Source: Lysobacter sp. yr284 (GTDB taxonomy: Bacteria; Pseudomonadota; Gammaproteobacteria; Xanthomonadales; Xanthomonadaceae). Taken from it: a stretch of DNA of 64,000 bases. Positions 1-8,188 of the stretch are shown here, piece by piece. Location of the stretch: the NCBI RefSeq assembly GCF_900107375.1, contig NZ_FNPT01000006.1:248001-312000 (forward strand), read 5' to 3'. The position numbers and the translations under genes were made by a program. Under the pieces are notes generated by a model. That model saw only the letters and a program-made list of their open reading frames with translations. It made no database searches and was not told where the DNA came from. Numbering within the stretch: position 1 is the first letter of the stretch; each line of letters begins with the position of its first letter.

Positions 1-2
1 TC

Positions 3-2366
3 CCGCTCAAGAGCCGCGCCGGCACCGCGCTGACCGTCGGCGACGTCGCCTCGATCAAGCTCGCCGCGACCCCGCGCCGCGGCTCGGTCGCCTACAACGA
101 CCAGGGCGAAGTGGTCGAAGGCCTGGTGCTGATGCGCCGCGGCGAGAACCCCTCGCGGGTGCTCGAAGGCGTGCACGAGAAAGTCGCCGAGCTCAACGCC
201 AAGATCCTGCCGGCGGGGATGAAGATCGTCGCCTCGCACGATCGCAGCGTGCTGGTCGGGCATACGCTCTCGACCGTGCACGACAACCTGCTGCACGGCT
301 TCATCCTGGTGGTGGCCATCGTCTGGCTGTTCATGCGCTCGATCACCGGCTCGGCCGTGGTCGCGGTGGTGATCCCGCTGTCGCTGCTGGTGGCCTTCAT
401 CGGCCTGCATTTCCTCGGCCTGCCGGCGAACCTGATCTCGATGGGCGCGATCGACTTCGGCATCCTGGTCGACGGCGCGGTGGTGCTGGTGGAGAACGTC
501 ATCCACGCGATACGCCACGAGAAACCGCCCAACCGCAAGGCGCTGGTCGCGCTGGTGATCCGCTCGGCCACCGCGGTCGGCCGCCCGACCTTCTTCGCGA
601 TGCTGATCATCATCGCCGCGCTGCTGCCGGTGTTCACCCTGCAATCGGTGGAAGGGCGGATCTTCCGCCCGCTGGCCCTGACCTACGCCTTCGCCCTGGT
701 CGGCGCGCTGGTGTTCTCGCTGACCGTGGTGCCGGCGCTGTGCGCGCTGCTGTTCAAGCCCGAGCACGCCAAGCTGGTCGAACCGGGCTGGATCGCCAAG
801 CTGCGCGACGGCTACAAGCGCCTGCTGCAGGCCCTGCTGCAGCGCCGCGCGGTGCCGCTGGCGCTGGCCGCAGCGTTGCTGGTGGCCGGCGGCTTCGCCA
901 CCGCGCGGCTGGGCACCGAGTTCCTGCCCGAGCTCGACGAGGGCGACATCTTCGTGTTCGCCGAAATGCCGGCCAGCGTGTCGATGGAGAAAGGCCAGCA
1001 GCTGCTGATGGACGTGCACAAGCGGGTGCTGGCGTTCCCGGAAGTCTCGGCGGTGCACACCGAGCACGGCCGGCCCGAGGACGGCACCGACAACGAAGGC
1101 GTCAACATGCTCAAGACCTTCGTCAGCCTCAAACCGGACGCGGACTGGCGCGCCGACTGGGACAAGCCGCGCCTGATCCAGGCCATGCGCGAATCGCTGG
1201 AGCATATCCCCGGCGTGCGCTTCAACTTCTCCCAGCCGATCAAGGACAGCGTCGAGGAGGCCGTCAGCGGCGTGCGCGGCAAGGTGGTGCTGAAGGTCTT
1301 CGGCCCGGACCTGGAGCGCATGCGCGAGACCCTCAAACAGGCCAAGGCCGTGCTGCAGGAGGTGCCCGGGGTGACCGAGCTGGACCTGTACCGCGACGTC
1401 TCCAGCCCGCAGCTGCGCATCCGCCTGGACCGCACCGCGCTGGCGCGCGCCGGCATCCCGGTCGAGACCGCCGCGGCCACCATCGAGACCGCGCTGGCCG
1501 GCCGCGTGGTCACCGATTACTGGGAAGGCGAGCGGCCGGTGCCGGTGCGGCTGCTGCTGCCGCGGCCCAGCCGCGACGACGAGGACAAGATCGCCGACCT
1601 CACCGTGCCCGCGCCGGGCGGCGCGCAGATCCCGCTGCGCCAGTTGGCGACGATCGAGATCGGCACCGGCGTGGCCTCGATCGTGCGCGAGGGCAACATC
1701 CGCTTCCTGGCGCTGAAGTTCAACGTGCAGGGCCGCGACATGGGCTCCACGGTCAAGGACGCGATCGCCGCGGTCCAGGCCAAGGTCAAGGCGCCGGACG
1801 GGCACTACTTCGTCTGGGGCGGCGAGTTCGAGAACCAGGCGCGCGCGGCGCAGCGGCTCAAGCTGGTGGTGCCGGTGGCGATCGTGCTGGTGCTGGGCCT
1901 GTTGTACGCGGCGATGAACTCCGGCCGCAGCGCGCTGGCGATCATGGCGACGATGCCGTTCGCGCTGACCGGCGGCGCGTTCGCGTTGCTGCTGGCCGGC
2001 ATCCCGCTGTCGGTCAGCGCGGCGATCGGCTTCATCGCCTTGCTCGGCCAGGTCTCGTTGATGGGCGTGCTGGTGCTGTCGGCGGCCGAAGACCGCAGAC
2101 GCGCCGGCGAAGACCTGCTGCCGGCCCTGCTGGAGGGCGCGGCCGAGCGCCTGCGGCCGGTGCTGATGGCCTCGCTGCTGGCGCTGTTCGGCCTGTTGCC
2201 GATGGCGCTGTCCAGCGGCATGGGCAGCGAGACCCAGCGCCCGTTCGCGCTGGTGGTGGTCGGCGGCATGACCACGACCCTGCTGGTGGCGCTGTTCGTG
2301 CTGCCGGCCCTGTACAGCCTGATCGCGGCCAAGCGCCTGCAGACGCCGGAGGAGGCCGACGCATGA
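3..2366 (+). CDS. Heavy-metal efflux RND pump, CzcA/CusA type (5' partial)
   Basis: Inner-membrane proton-driven pump of a tripartite metal efflux system. The frame is open from the window edge, so roughly the first quarter of a protein of about 1030 residues is missing. What remains carries the TM4 signature DFGILVDGAVVLVEN, with the two Asp and one Glu expected of the proton relay in HME-RND pumps, several hydrophobic segments, a large periplasmic loop in the middle, and a second TM bundle ending at PALYSLIAAKR. The stop codon overlaps the start of the TolC-like gene (ATGA), so the two are translationally coupled. The metal cannot be told from this part: CzcA-like (Zn/Co/Cd) fits the TM4 motif well, but Cu/Ag is not excluded. 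Confidence 0.93.
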   Translation, partial: PLKSRAGTALTVGDVASIKLAATPRRGSVAYNDQGEVVEGLVLMRRGENPSRVLEGVHEKVAELNAKILPAGMKIVASHDRSVLVGHTLSTVHDNLLHGFILVVAIVWLFMRSITGSAVVAVVIPLSLLVAFIGLHFLGLPANLISMGAIDFGILVDGAVVLVENVIHAIRHEKPPNRKALVALVIRSATAVGRPTFFAMLIIIAALLPVFTLQSVEGRIFRPLALTYAFALVGALVFSLTVVPALCALLFKPEHAKLVEPGWIAKLRDGYKRLLQALLQRRAVPLALAAALLVAGGFATARLGTEFLPELDEGDIFVFAEMPASVSMEKGQQLLMDVHKRVLAFPEVSAVHTEHGRPEDGTDNEGVNMLKTFVSLKPDADWRADWDKPRLIQAMRESLEHIPGVRFNFSQPIKDSVEEAVSGVRGKVVLKVFGPDLERMRETLKQAKAVLQEVPGVTELDLYRDVSSPQLRIRLDRTALARAGIPVETAAATIETALAGRVVTDYWEGERPVPVRLLLPRPSRDDEDKIADLTVPAPGGAQIPLRQLATIEIGTGVASIVREGNIRFLALKFNVQGRDMGSTVKDAIAAVQAKVKAPDGHYFVWGGEFENQARAAQRLKLVVPVAIVLVLGLLYAAMNSGRSALAIMATMPFALTGGAFALLLAGIPLSVSAAIGFIALLGQVSLMGVLVLSAAEDRRRAGEDLLPALLEGAAERLRPVLMASLLALFGLLPMALSSGMGSETQRPFALVVVGGMTTTLLVALFVLPALYSLIAAKRLQTPEEADA

Positions 2367-3598
2367 AGTGGCGATTCGTGTTGAGTGCGATGCTGGCCGC
2401 CGCCGCGCTGCCGGCGACGGCGGCGCAGTTGCCGCCCGAATCGGTGGATCTGCCGACGGTGCTGACCCTGGCGCGCGGCGACAGCCCGCGCCTGCAACTG
2501 GAGCGCAAGCAGATCGCGCTGGCCCAGGCCGAGCGCGTCAGCGCCGGCGCCTATCCCAATCCGAGCCTGAGTTTCGAGCGCGCGCGCCAGCCGGGGGAGT
2601 TGACCAACTTCTCCAGCAAGGTCGCCAAGCAGTGGTCGCTGCAGCAGCCGATCCTGCTGCCGGGCCAGCGCTCCTCGCGCATCCGCGCCGCCGACCTGGG
2701 CGTGGACGCCGCGCGCAGCCGCTTGACCGCGACCGCCAACGACCTCACCGCCGACGCCGGCAGCGCCTACGTCGAGCTGCTGCAGGCGCAGCGCAAGCGC
2801 GCGGCGCTGGAGCAGGGCATGGCCGACCTGGACCGCCTGCGCGGCATCGTCGCCGGCCGCCAATCCGCCGGCGTGGCCAGCCGCTACGACCTGCTGCGCG
2901 TGGACGTGGAACTGGCCGATTGGCGCACGAAACTGGCCGAGGCCGAGGCCGATCTGACCGACAAGCAGGGCCAGCTCGCGGGCCTGCTCGGTTTTCCCGG
3001 CTGGCGTCCGCACGGCGAAGGCGAGTTGCGGCCGTTGCGGATGCTGGAGGCGCCCACCGGCGCGGGCGACAGCCCGGCGGTGATCGCCTCGCGCCGGGAG
3101 GAGGCCGCGGCATTGGCGCGCGCGACCGCCGCGCGCCGCGACCGCTTGCCGAACCTCTCGCTCAGCGGCGGCCAGTTCTGGACAGTGGCGCCGTACGGCA
3201 AGACCTATTCGCTCGGCTTCGAGATCGAAGTGCCGTTGTTCGACACGCGCCGCGGCGCGTACCAGCAAGCGCGCGCGGAGGCCGAATCGGCGAGCCTGCA
3301 GCGCACCCTGGCCGAGGCCCAGTCGAGCGCCGACATCGAACGCTACCGCGCGCAAGTGCAGCAGCGCGGCGCCGCGCTGACGCAGTTCGAGCGGCAACTG
3401 GCGCCGCGTTTGCCGCAATTGCAGCAGATGGCCGACGACGCGTACCGGCTCGGCCGCAGCACGGTGCTGGAATTGCTCGACGCCACCCGGGTGCGCTACG
3501 AAACCACGCTCAGCCGCGACGAACTGACCGCCAACCTGATGCAGGCGCAGCTGCGCCTGCAAGCCGCGCTCGGCGACTTCGCGCAGGCGCGGCCGTGA
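2363..3598 (+). CDS. TolC-family outer-membrane efflux protein (CzcC-like)
   Basis: Outer-membrane channel partner of the upstream RND pump. 411 residues, starting with a signal peptide (MKWRFVLSAMLAAAALPATAA). The mature part has the duplicated helical layout of outer-membrane efflux proteins: a first half with the YPNPSLSFE element, a second with EVPLFDTRRGAYQQARAE, and long Ala/Gln/Arg-rich helices that would form the periplasmic tunnel. The start is fixed by the 4-base ATGA overlap with the pump gene. Gene order is pump then channel; the membrane-fusion protein is presumably upstream of the window. Exact metal specificity is unknown. Confidence 0.92.
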   Translation: MKWRFVLSAMLAAAALPATAAQLPPESVDLPTVLTLARGDSPRLQLERKQIALAQAERVSAGAYPNPSLSFERARQPGELTNFSSKVAKQWSLQQPILLPGQRSSRIRAADLGVDAARSRLTATANDLTADAGSAYVELLQAQRKRAALEQGMADLDRLRGIVAGRQSAGVASRYDLLRVDVELADWRTKLAEAEADLTDKQGQLAGLLGFPGWRPHGEGELRPLRMLEAPTGAGDSPAVIASRREEAAALARATAARRDRLPNLSLSGGQFWTVAPYGKTYSLGFEIEVPLFDTRRGAYQQARAEAESASLQRTLAEAQSSADIERYRAQVQQRGAALTQFERQLAPRLPQLQQMADDAYRLGRSTVLELLDATRVRYETTLSRDELTANLMQAQLRLQAALGDFAQARP

Positions 3599-3972
3599 GC
3601 GGGCGCCGTCGCCGGGTCGACGCGCGCGCCTCGCGCGGGTTGGCCTGGGACGCGCTGTACCTGGCGCTGTGCGCGGCGGTGCTGGCCGGCTGCGCGACGG
3701 CGCCGCGCGACGGCGCGTTCTCGTCGTGGTGGCGCAAGCCGGTGCTGGCGGTGGCGCCTGCCGCCGAACTGGACGCCGGCATCGACCGGCGTTGCCTGTC
3801 GGGCGACGAAGCCGCCGCCGCGGTGGTCGCGTTCCGGGTCGGGCGGGTACCCGCCTATCGCCAGGCGTTCGCCGTGCCGGCCGCGACGGCGCTGCGCGCG
3901 GGCGAGGACGTGTGGGTGCGGCCGCGCACCTGCGAGCTGGAAGCGATAGCGACGGATCGCGCCGCGGACTGA
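3595..3972 (+). CDS. Small putative lipoprotein downstream of metal efflux genes
   Basis: 125 residues, starting at a GTG that overlaps the TolC gene stop (GTGA), so probably translated as the last gene of the efflux operon. After a basic N-terminus there is a hydrophobic stretch ending in a lipobox, AAVLAGC, near residue 33, so the product is likely a periplasm-facing lipoprotein. The mature part has two further Cys, in RRCLSG and PRTCELE. No family was recognised. A role in metal binding or in assembling the pump is possible from context only. The rather long n-region before the lipobox leaves the start uncertain. Confidence 0.6.
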   Translation: MSGRRRRVDARASRGLAWDALYLALCAAVLAGCATAPRDGAFSSWWRKPVLAVAPAAELDAGIDRRCLSGDEAAAAVVAFRVGRVPAYRQAFAVPAATALRAGEDVWVRPRTCELEAIATDRAAD

Positions 3973-4450
3973 GTCTCGCGGCGGGCCGGGCGCACGTTCG
4001 CGGCGCGCCGCGCGTCGCGCCCGGCGCCGCGCGTCGCGCCCGGCGCCGCGCGCGCCGCCGCCCGTCGCCGCATGCGCGCGTCGCGCAGATGACAGTTCCA
4101 AATTGTCGCAGTCCGCGCCGCGAATCGCCGCGCCGCGCTGTGACGGCGCGCATGCCGCCGCTGTCATCTTCGCCGCCGTAGCGGCGCCGGCGAAACAAAA
4201 CCTTCGCACGCCGCGTACGCCGGCCGGTGCGGGTGCGCGCGAGGCTTGCCGCGCAAGGCCCGCGCGGCTTGCCGCGCAAGGCCCGCGCGGCTGTCACCGC
4301 GCTGGCGCACGGCGGTCGCCGCCCTGGCATCTGCCGCGGCCATGGTGAAACCGCCGCGCCGCGCGCGGCGCATCGATGCGGTTCATCGACGCACCTCATC
4401 TCGATCGGATCGACACGCCGCCCCGGCGGCGCCCAACAAGGAGACGTCCC
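3973..4450 (+). other. Gene-free 478-bp spacer with GC-rich direct repeats
   Basis: No credible coding frame. It contains a short direct repeat at about 4010-4050 (units with CGCGCGTCGCGCCCGGC) and a 23-bp tandem repeat at 4243-4265 and 4266-4288 whose core, CTTGCCGCGCAAG, is itself self-complementary. The promoter of the following binding-protein gene should lie here, but no clear -35/-10 pair stands out. Confidence 0.5.
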
Positions 4451-5755
4451 GTGCTTCGTTATCCCCTGGCTTCGTGCTTGTTCGCGTTGCTCGCCGCCGC
4501 CGGCGGCCGGGCCGACGCCGCCGATCTGTACGGCGGCGGCGCCGATTCGGCGGCCGTGGCTTATGTCGGCGACGCCTATCTGGCGTCGTCGCCGTCGACG
4601 CGGCTGTCGCGCGACCCCGCCATCGCCGTGCCGGCGGTCGCCTTCGGCGTGGCCGCCCTGGCCAACTTGCAACCCGGGCGGACGCCGGTCTTCGCCGACT
4701 TCCACAGCCGCTACCCGAGCGATGCGGTGTCCTATTGCCGCACCGGCACGATCTTCGCCAAGAAACTGTTCAACGGCCAGCAGCTGCAGGCCAGCGGTGC
4801 CTGCGCGCCGCTCAATTTCGCCGGCGTCAGCGCGCTGGAGCCGCGCCCGGATTTCGTCGGCGCCGATGCGCCGTTCTCCACCGCCGACTACAACGCGTTC
4901 TTGCTCGCGATGCAGGCCGAACGCAGTGCGGTCGTGCAGCTCCCGGTGCTGGCGCAGGCGGTGGCGGTGATCTACAACGGCGGCACGGGCGCGCCGTTGG
5001 CGTTGAACCTGAGCACCGCGCAGCTGTGCCAGATCTTCGCCGGCGACATCGTCAACTGGGGCGATTCGCGGCTTGGCACGGGGCGGCCGCCGGGACCGAT
5101 CGCGATCGTCTATCCGAACGCAGGCAGCGGCTCGGCGTTCGCCTGGTCGAGCTACCTGGCGGCGCGCTGCAACGCGTCGTTTGGTCATCAGTTCCGCGCG
5201 GACGCCGACTTCGCCGTCGCCGTCGGCGCGGCGATGCAGCGCTACGCCGCGGTCTCGCCGCGATTCAGCGAATCCGATGCCGTCGCCGCGGTGCGCTCCA
5301 CCGCCGGCGCCCTGGGCTTTTCCGGCCTCGGCGAAGCGCAGGCGCAGGGCGCGCGCTACGCGACCGTGGATGGCTACGATCCGGCCACGCTGCCGCCGTC
5401 GCTGAACATCGCGGCGGGCAGCCTGCTGCAGGGCATGGTCCTCGACGGCAACACCGTCAACCAGGCGCCGCCGATGATCCCCTCGGCCATGCGCAACTGC
5501 TTGAAGCTGGTCTCGCCGTCGGTGCCGCTGCCGAACCTGTATCCGATCGTCGGCTTCCATTATCTCGACAGTTACTACGCCGGCAACGGCGCCAAGGCGC
5601 CCGCGTTGCGCAACCTGCTGCGCCAGTTCCTGCGCCCGACCGCGGCCGGCGCGCCGGACACGCGGGTGGCCCTGCCGCCGGGCTATTCCTACCTGGACGG
5701 CAATCTGACGTTGCGTTTCGTGCTGCATACGGCGATCAACAACTGCATCAACTGA
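4451..5755 (+). CDS. PstS/DING-like periplasmic substrate-binding protein
   Basis: 434 residues with an export signal (LRYPLASCLFALLAAAGGRADA). The start chosen is the GTG at 4451, with AAGGAG 7 bases upstream and placing the signal peptide at the N-terminus; a longer frame begins at 4376. The mature protein has elements of PstS-type phosphate-binding proteins: LSTAQLCQIFAGDIVNWGD, the ligand-loop-like NAGSGSAFAWSSY, and an RSTAGALGFSGLGEAQ segment. The gene stands alone, with no pstCAB or regulator next to it, so it is more likely a stand-alone secreted phosphate or phosphonate scavenging protein than part of a classic ABC importer. Ligand is inferred from the family. Confidence 0.75.
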   Translation: MLRYPLASCLFALLAAAGGRADAADLYGGGADSAAVAYVGDAYLASSPSTRLSRDPAIAVPAVAFGVAALANLQPGRTPVFADFHSRYPSDAVSYCRTGTIFAKKLFNGQQLQASGACAPLNFAGVSALEPRPDFVGADAPFSTADYNAFLLAMQAERSAVVQLPVLAQAVAVIYNGGTGAPLALNLSTAQLCQIFAGDIVNWGDSRLGTGRPPGPIAIVYPNAGSGSAFAWSSYLAARCNASFGHQFRADADFAVAVGAAMQRYAAVSPRFSESDAVAAVRSTAGALGFSGLGEAQAQGARYATVDGYDPATLPPSLNIAAGSLLQGMVLDGNTVNQAPPMIPSAMRNCLKLVSPSVPLPNLYPIVGFHYLDSYYAGNGAKAPALRNLLRQFLRPTAAGAPDTRVALPPGYSYLDGNLTLRFVLHTAINNCIN

Positions 5756-5811
5756 TCCCGCGTCCCACCGCCGCAGCGGATCGGCGACAGCGCGATTGCG
5801 CGAACGCGACG

Positions 5812-5838
5812 ACGGCCGCCGGCGACACCGGCGGCCGT
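5812..5838. terminator. Hairpin between convergent genes
   Basis: Perfect 11-bp inverted repeat ACGGCCGCCGG / CCGGCGGCCGT with loop CGACA, placed between the convergent stop codons of the binding protein and the MFS transporter. There is no T-run on either side, so it may act as a bidirectional transcript-end hairpin rather than a classic intrinsic terminator. Confidence 0.5.
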
Positions 5839-7073
5839 CAGCCCTGCAGCGCCGGCCGCAATCCGCCGCTCTCGCGCGGCGCGCGCGGGAACGCCAGCGC
5901 GATCGCCGCGGCCGCCAGCCCGACCAGCATCGAGCCGAGATACAGCCAGGTGTAGCTGCCGTAACGGTCGTACAGCCAGCCGCCGACCACCGGGCCCAGC
6001 GCCATGCCCAGGCTCGACAGCAGATTGGCCGCGCCGAGCGCGCCGCCGAGGATGCGCGGGTCGAACGCGTCGCGCGCGAGCGAGGCGTACAGCGGCATGG
6101 TCCCGCCGTAGGCCATGCCGAACACCAGCGCCACTGCGTAGAAGCCGTCGAGCTGGTCGACCGCGAGGTACGCGGCGGCTGCCAGCGCCTGCATCAGCAG
6201 CCCGCCGACCAGGATCGGCTTGGCGCCGTAGCGGTCGGCGAGCGCGCCGAACAGCAGCCGCCCGCCGAGCCCGGCGGCGCCTTCCATGCTGTAGATGGTG
6301 ACCGCCGCGGTCACCGGCAGGCCGCAGCCGATGGCGTAGCTGACGGTGTGGAAGATCGGCCCGGAGTGCGCGGCGCAGCAGGCGAAGAACGCCAGCCCCA
6401 GCACGATGAAGGCGCGCGAGCGCAACGCCTGCGCCATCGTCGCCGGTGGCGCGCCGACGGCGGCCTGCGCCGGCGCGGCGGCGTGGGCGGCCGGCGCGGC
6501 GCGTACGAACCGCACCGCCGGCAGGGTCAGCGCCCAGGCCAGTACGCCGACGATCAGCAGGGTGGTGCGCCAGTCGTAGCGCGTGATCAGCCACGCCACC
6601 AGCGGCGACAGCGTCATCGGCGCCACCCCGACGCCGGCGGAGACCAGCGAGATCGCCAGGTTGCGGCGGCGCTCGAACGCCGCCGCGGTGGCGGCGATCA
6701 CCGGCGCGAAGAACGCCGCCGCGGCCGCGCCGAGCAGCACGCCGTAGGCGAGCTGGAACTGCAACAGGCTGCCGGCGCGGCTGGCCAGCACGCAGGCCAG
6801 GCCGAGCAGCAGCGAACCGGCCAGCGCCACCGCGCGCGGCCCGATCCGGTCGCTGAGCAGGCCCCAGCCGAATCCGGCCACGCCCATGCTGAGGAAGGCC
6901 AGGGTCATCGCCGCCGACAGGCCGGCGCGCGACCACCCCGTCGCCGCGCCCATCGGTCCCAGCAGCACCGCCAGCGAGAACACCGCGCCGATGGCGACGC
7001 AGCCGAGCACCGCGCCGGCGGCGACCAGGGACCAGTTGCGGTCGAGCGCGGGGACGCTGGCGGGGCGGTTCAT
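5838..7073 (-). CDS. MFS transporter
   Basis: 411-residue integral membrane protein with about 12 hydrophobic segments. The loop 2-3 motif of the major facilitator superfamily is visible as GWGLLSDRIGPRAVAL, and its second-half counterpart as LLFGALADRYGAKPILV. The start at 7073 (MNRPASVPALDRNW) is chosen because it leaves a short cytoplasmic tail before TM1; the frame is open further upstream. Resembles the oxalate/formate or monocarboxylate exchanger-like branch of MFS, but the substrate cannot be assigned from sequence. It faces the binding-protein gene tail to tail and has no obvious operon partner. Confidence 0.88.
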   Translation of the reverse strand: MNRPASVPALDRNWSLVAAGAVLGCVAIGAVFSLAVLLGPMGAATGWSRAGLSAAMTLAFLSMGVAGFGWGLLSDRIGPRAVALAGSLLLGLACVLASRAGSLLQFQLAYGVLLGAAAAAFFAPVIAATAAAFERRRNLAISLVSAGVGVAPMTLSPLVAWLITRYDWRTTLLIVGVLAWALTLPAVRFVRAAPAAHAAAPAQAAVGAPPATMAQALRSRAFIVLGLAFFACCAAHSGPIFHTVSYAIGCGLPVTAAVTIYSMEGAAGLGGRLLFGALADRYGAKPILVGGLLMQALAAAAYLAVDQLDGFYAVALVFGMAYGGTMPLYASLARDAFDPRILGGALGAANLLSSLGMALGPVVGGWLYDRYGSYTWLYLGSMLVGLAAAAIALAFPRAPRESGGLRPALQG

Positions 7074-7543
7074 GGGCGCGATTCCGTGGGGACCTGCCTG
7101 TACGACGAATGGGCTGGGACGCGATCGACAAGCGATTCGCGCGATGCGGCAGACAGCACGGCCCCGTTCGCCGCTTCGCACCAGGCCGCCGGAACGGCCG
7201 CAGCCCCTTTCTTGCTGGGCTTGCTCGTTATTTTCTTTCCGCCATCGCCGCGTCGCGACGGTGGGAAATCGCCTGGCCGCGATATCGGAAAAATCCTACC
7301 CAATCGCGCAGGCACTTTTTCGGCGCCTCTTCGCTGTTCGCGACGCGCCCGGAAAATCGCGGCGCCTGCGCGAAGGAACGCGGACGAGCGTGAATGAGAG
7401 TTGCGCATTACGGTGCGGGCCGGATCGGCCGGGATGGAAATTTTCCGCATCGACACGCGCGCGCCGGCGGCGCGACACTGTCGGCCCGGTTCGCATCGCC
7501 GCGATGTCCGGGCCTTCGAACCGCACCGCATGGAGCCGCCGCG
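7074..7543. other. 470-bp intergenic region between divergent genes
   Basis: Separates the MFS gene (minus) from the lipoprotein/effector pair (plus) and must hold both promoters. It is richer in A/T than its neighbours, with patches such as TTATTTTCTTTCC near 7228 and GGAAAAATCC near 7287. No coding frame with a plausible start is seen. Confidence 0.45.
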
Positions 7544-8188
7544 ATGAAAAACGCAACCCTGCTGGCTGGCCTGACCGTCGTCGCGGCGGTCGCCGTGGGT
7601 CTGGGTGCCTGCTCGAACGCGGTCAAGGACCCCAAGTACGAACGCAATCCGAATCCGCGGCAGAAGTATGTGGTGACGGCGAAGGTGGAGGGGGCGCCGG
7701 GGCCGTTCGAGGCTGCAACGGCGAGCGTGCAGTACGTGATCGGGCCCGACCGACAATGCATGCCGCCCGCGGAGCCGATTTCGGGGGCCTTCCCCACGCC
7801 CGATCGCGCAAGCGCGATGTTGCCGGTCAGGAAGATGTCGGGATCAGAGTTTCAGTTCGACGTCTACTTGGACGCGATGGCGGCCAAGGATTACTTCGGC
7901 AGGGGCGTGTGCGATTGGCGGCTCGAAGGCGTCAGCTTGACGTTGAAGCCGGCGGGGACGCCGGATGAGCGGACGTTCAAAGCTTACATGAGCGGCACGG
8001 ATTTGCCCTGGGACGCTCCCCTCGTGCTGTACGCCCGTCGCGAGGCCTACGGAACGCCTCGCAGGGACGCTTACGACGATACGGAAGAGGGATTGAAGAA
8101 AGAGTGGTCTGCGACCCGCTATGGAAGCGATCTTTCGAAGCTGTTCGCCATAACGATGGATGCCAGGAAGGCCGGCAATGACCATTAG
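7544..8188 (+). CDS. Lipoprotein, probable immunity protein to the lipase effector
   Basis: 214 residues beginning with a lipoprotein signal (GLTVVAAVAVGLGAC, lipobox LGAC near residue 23) followed by a Ser-Asn mature start, so periplasm-facing. Three further Cys occur (RQCMPP, GVCDWR and the lipidated one). The mature domain is not a family I recognise. Its stop lies 11 bases inside the next gene, a lipase with a secretion domain. In the Xanthomonadaceae X-T4SS killing system, effectors are encoded next to immunity proteins that carry export or lipoprotein signals because the toxins act in the periplasm. This arrangement and localisation fit that role; the function is inferred from context. 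Confidence 0.65.
   Translation: MKNATLLAGLTVVAAVAVGLGACSNAVKDPKYERNPNPRQKYVVTAKVEGAPGPFEAATASVQYVIGPDRQCMPPAEPISGAFPTPDRASAMLPVRKMSGSEFQFDVYLDAMAAKDYFGRGVCDWRLEGVSLTLKPAGTPDERTFKAYMSGTDLPWDAPLVLYARREAYGTPRRDAYDDTEEGLKKEWSATRYGSDLSKLFAITMDARKAGNDH

Noticed and set aside
4138-4167. Pho box-like half sites (CTGTGAC and CTGTCAT) before the PstS-like gene
   Set aside because: Spacing is 23 bases and the segment between is GC-rich; a Pho box needs closely spaced direct repeats with an A/T-rich spacer.
3855-4209. Several minus-strand frames after the TolC-like gene
   Set aside because: Arg/Ala-rich shadow frames in GC-rich repeats, with no domain or start signal.
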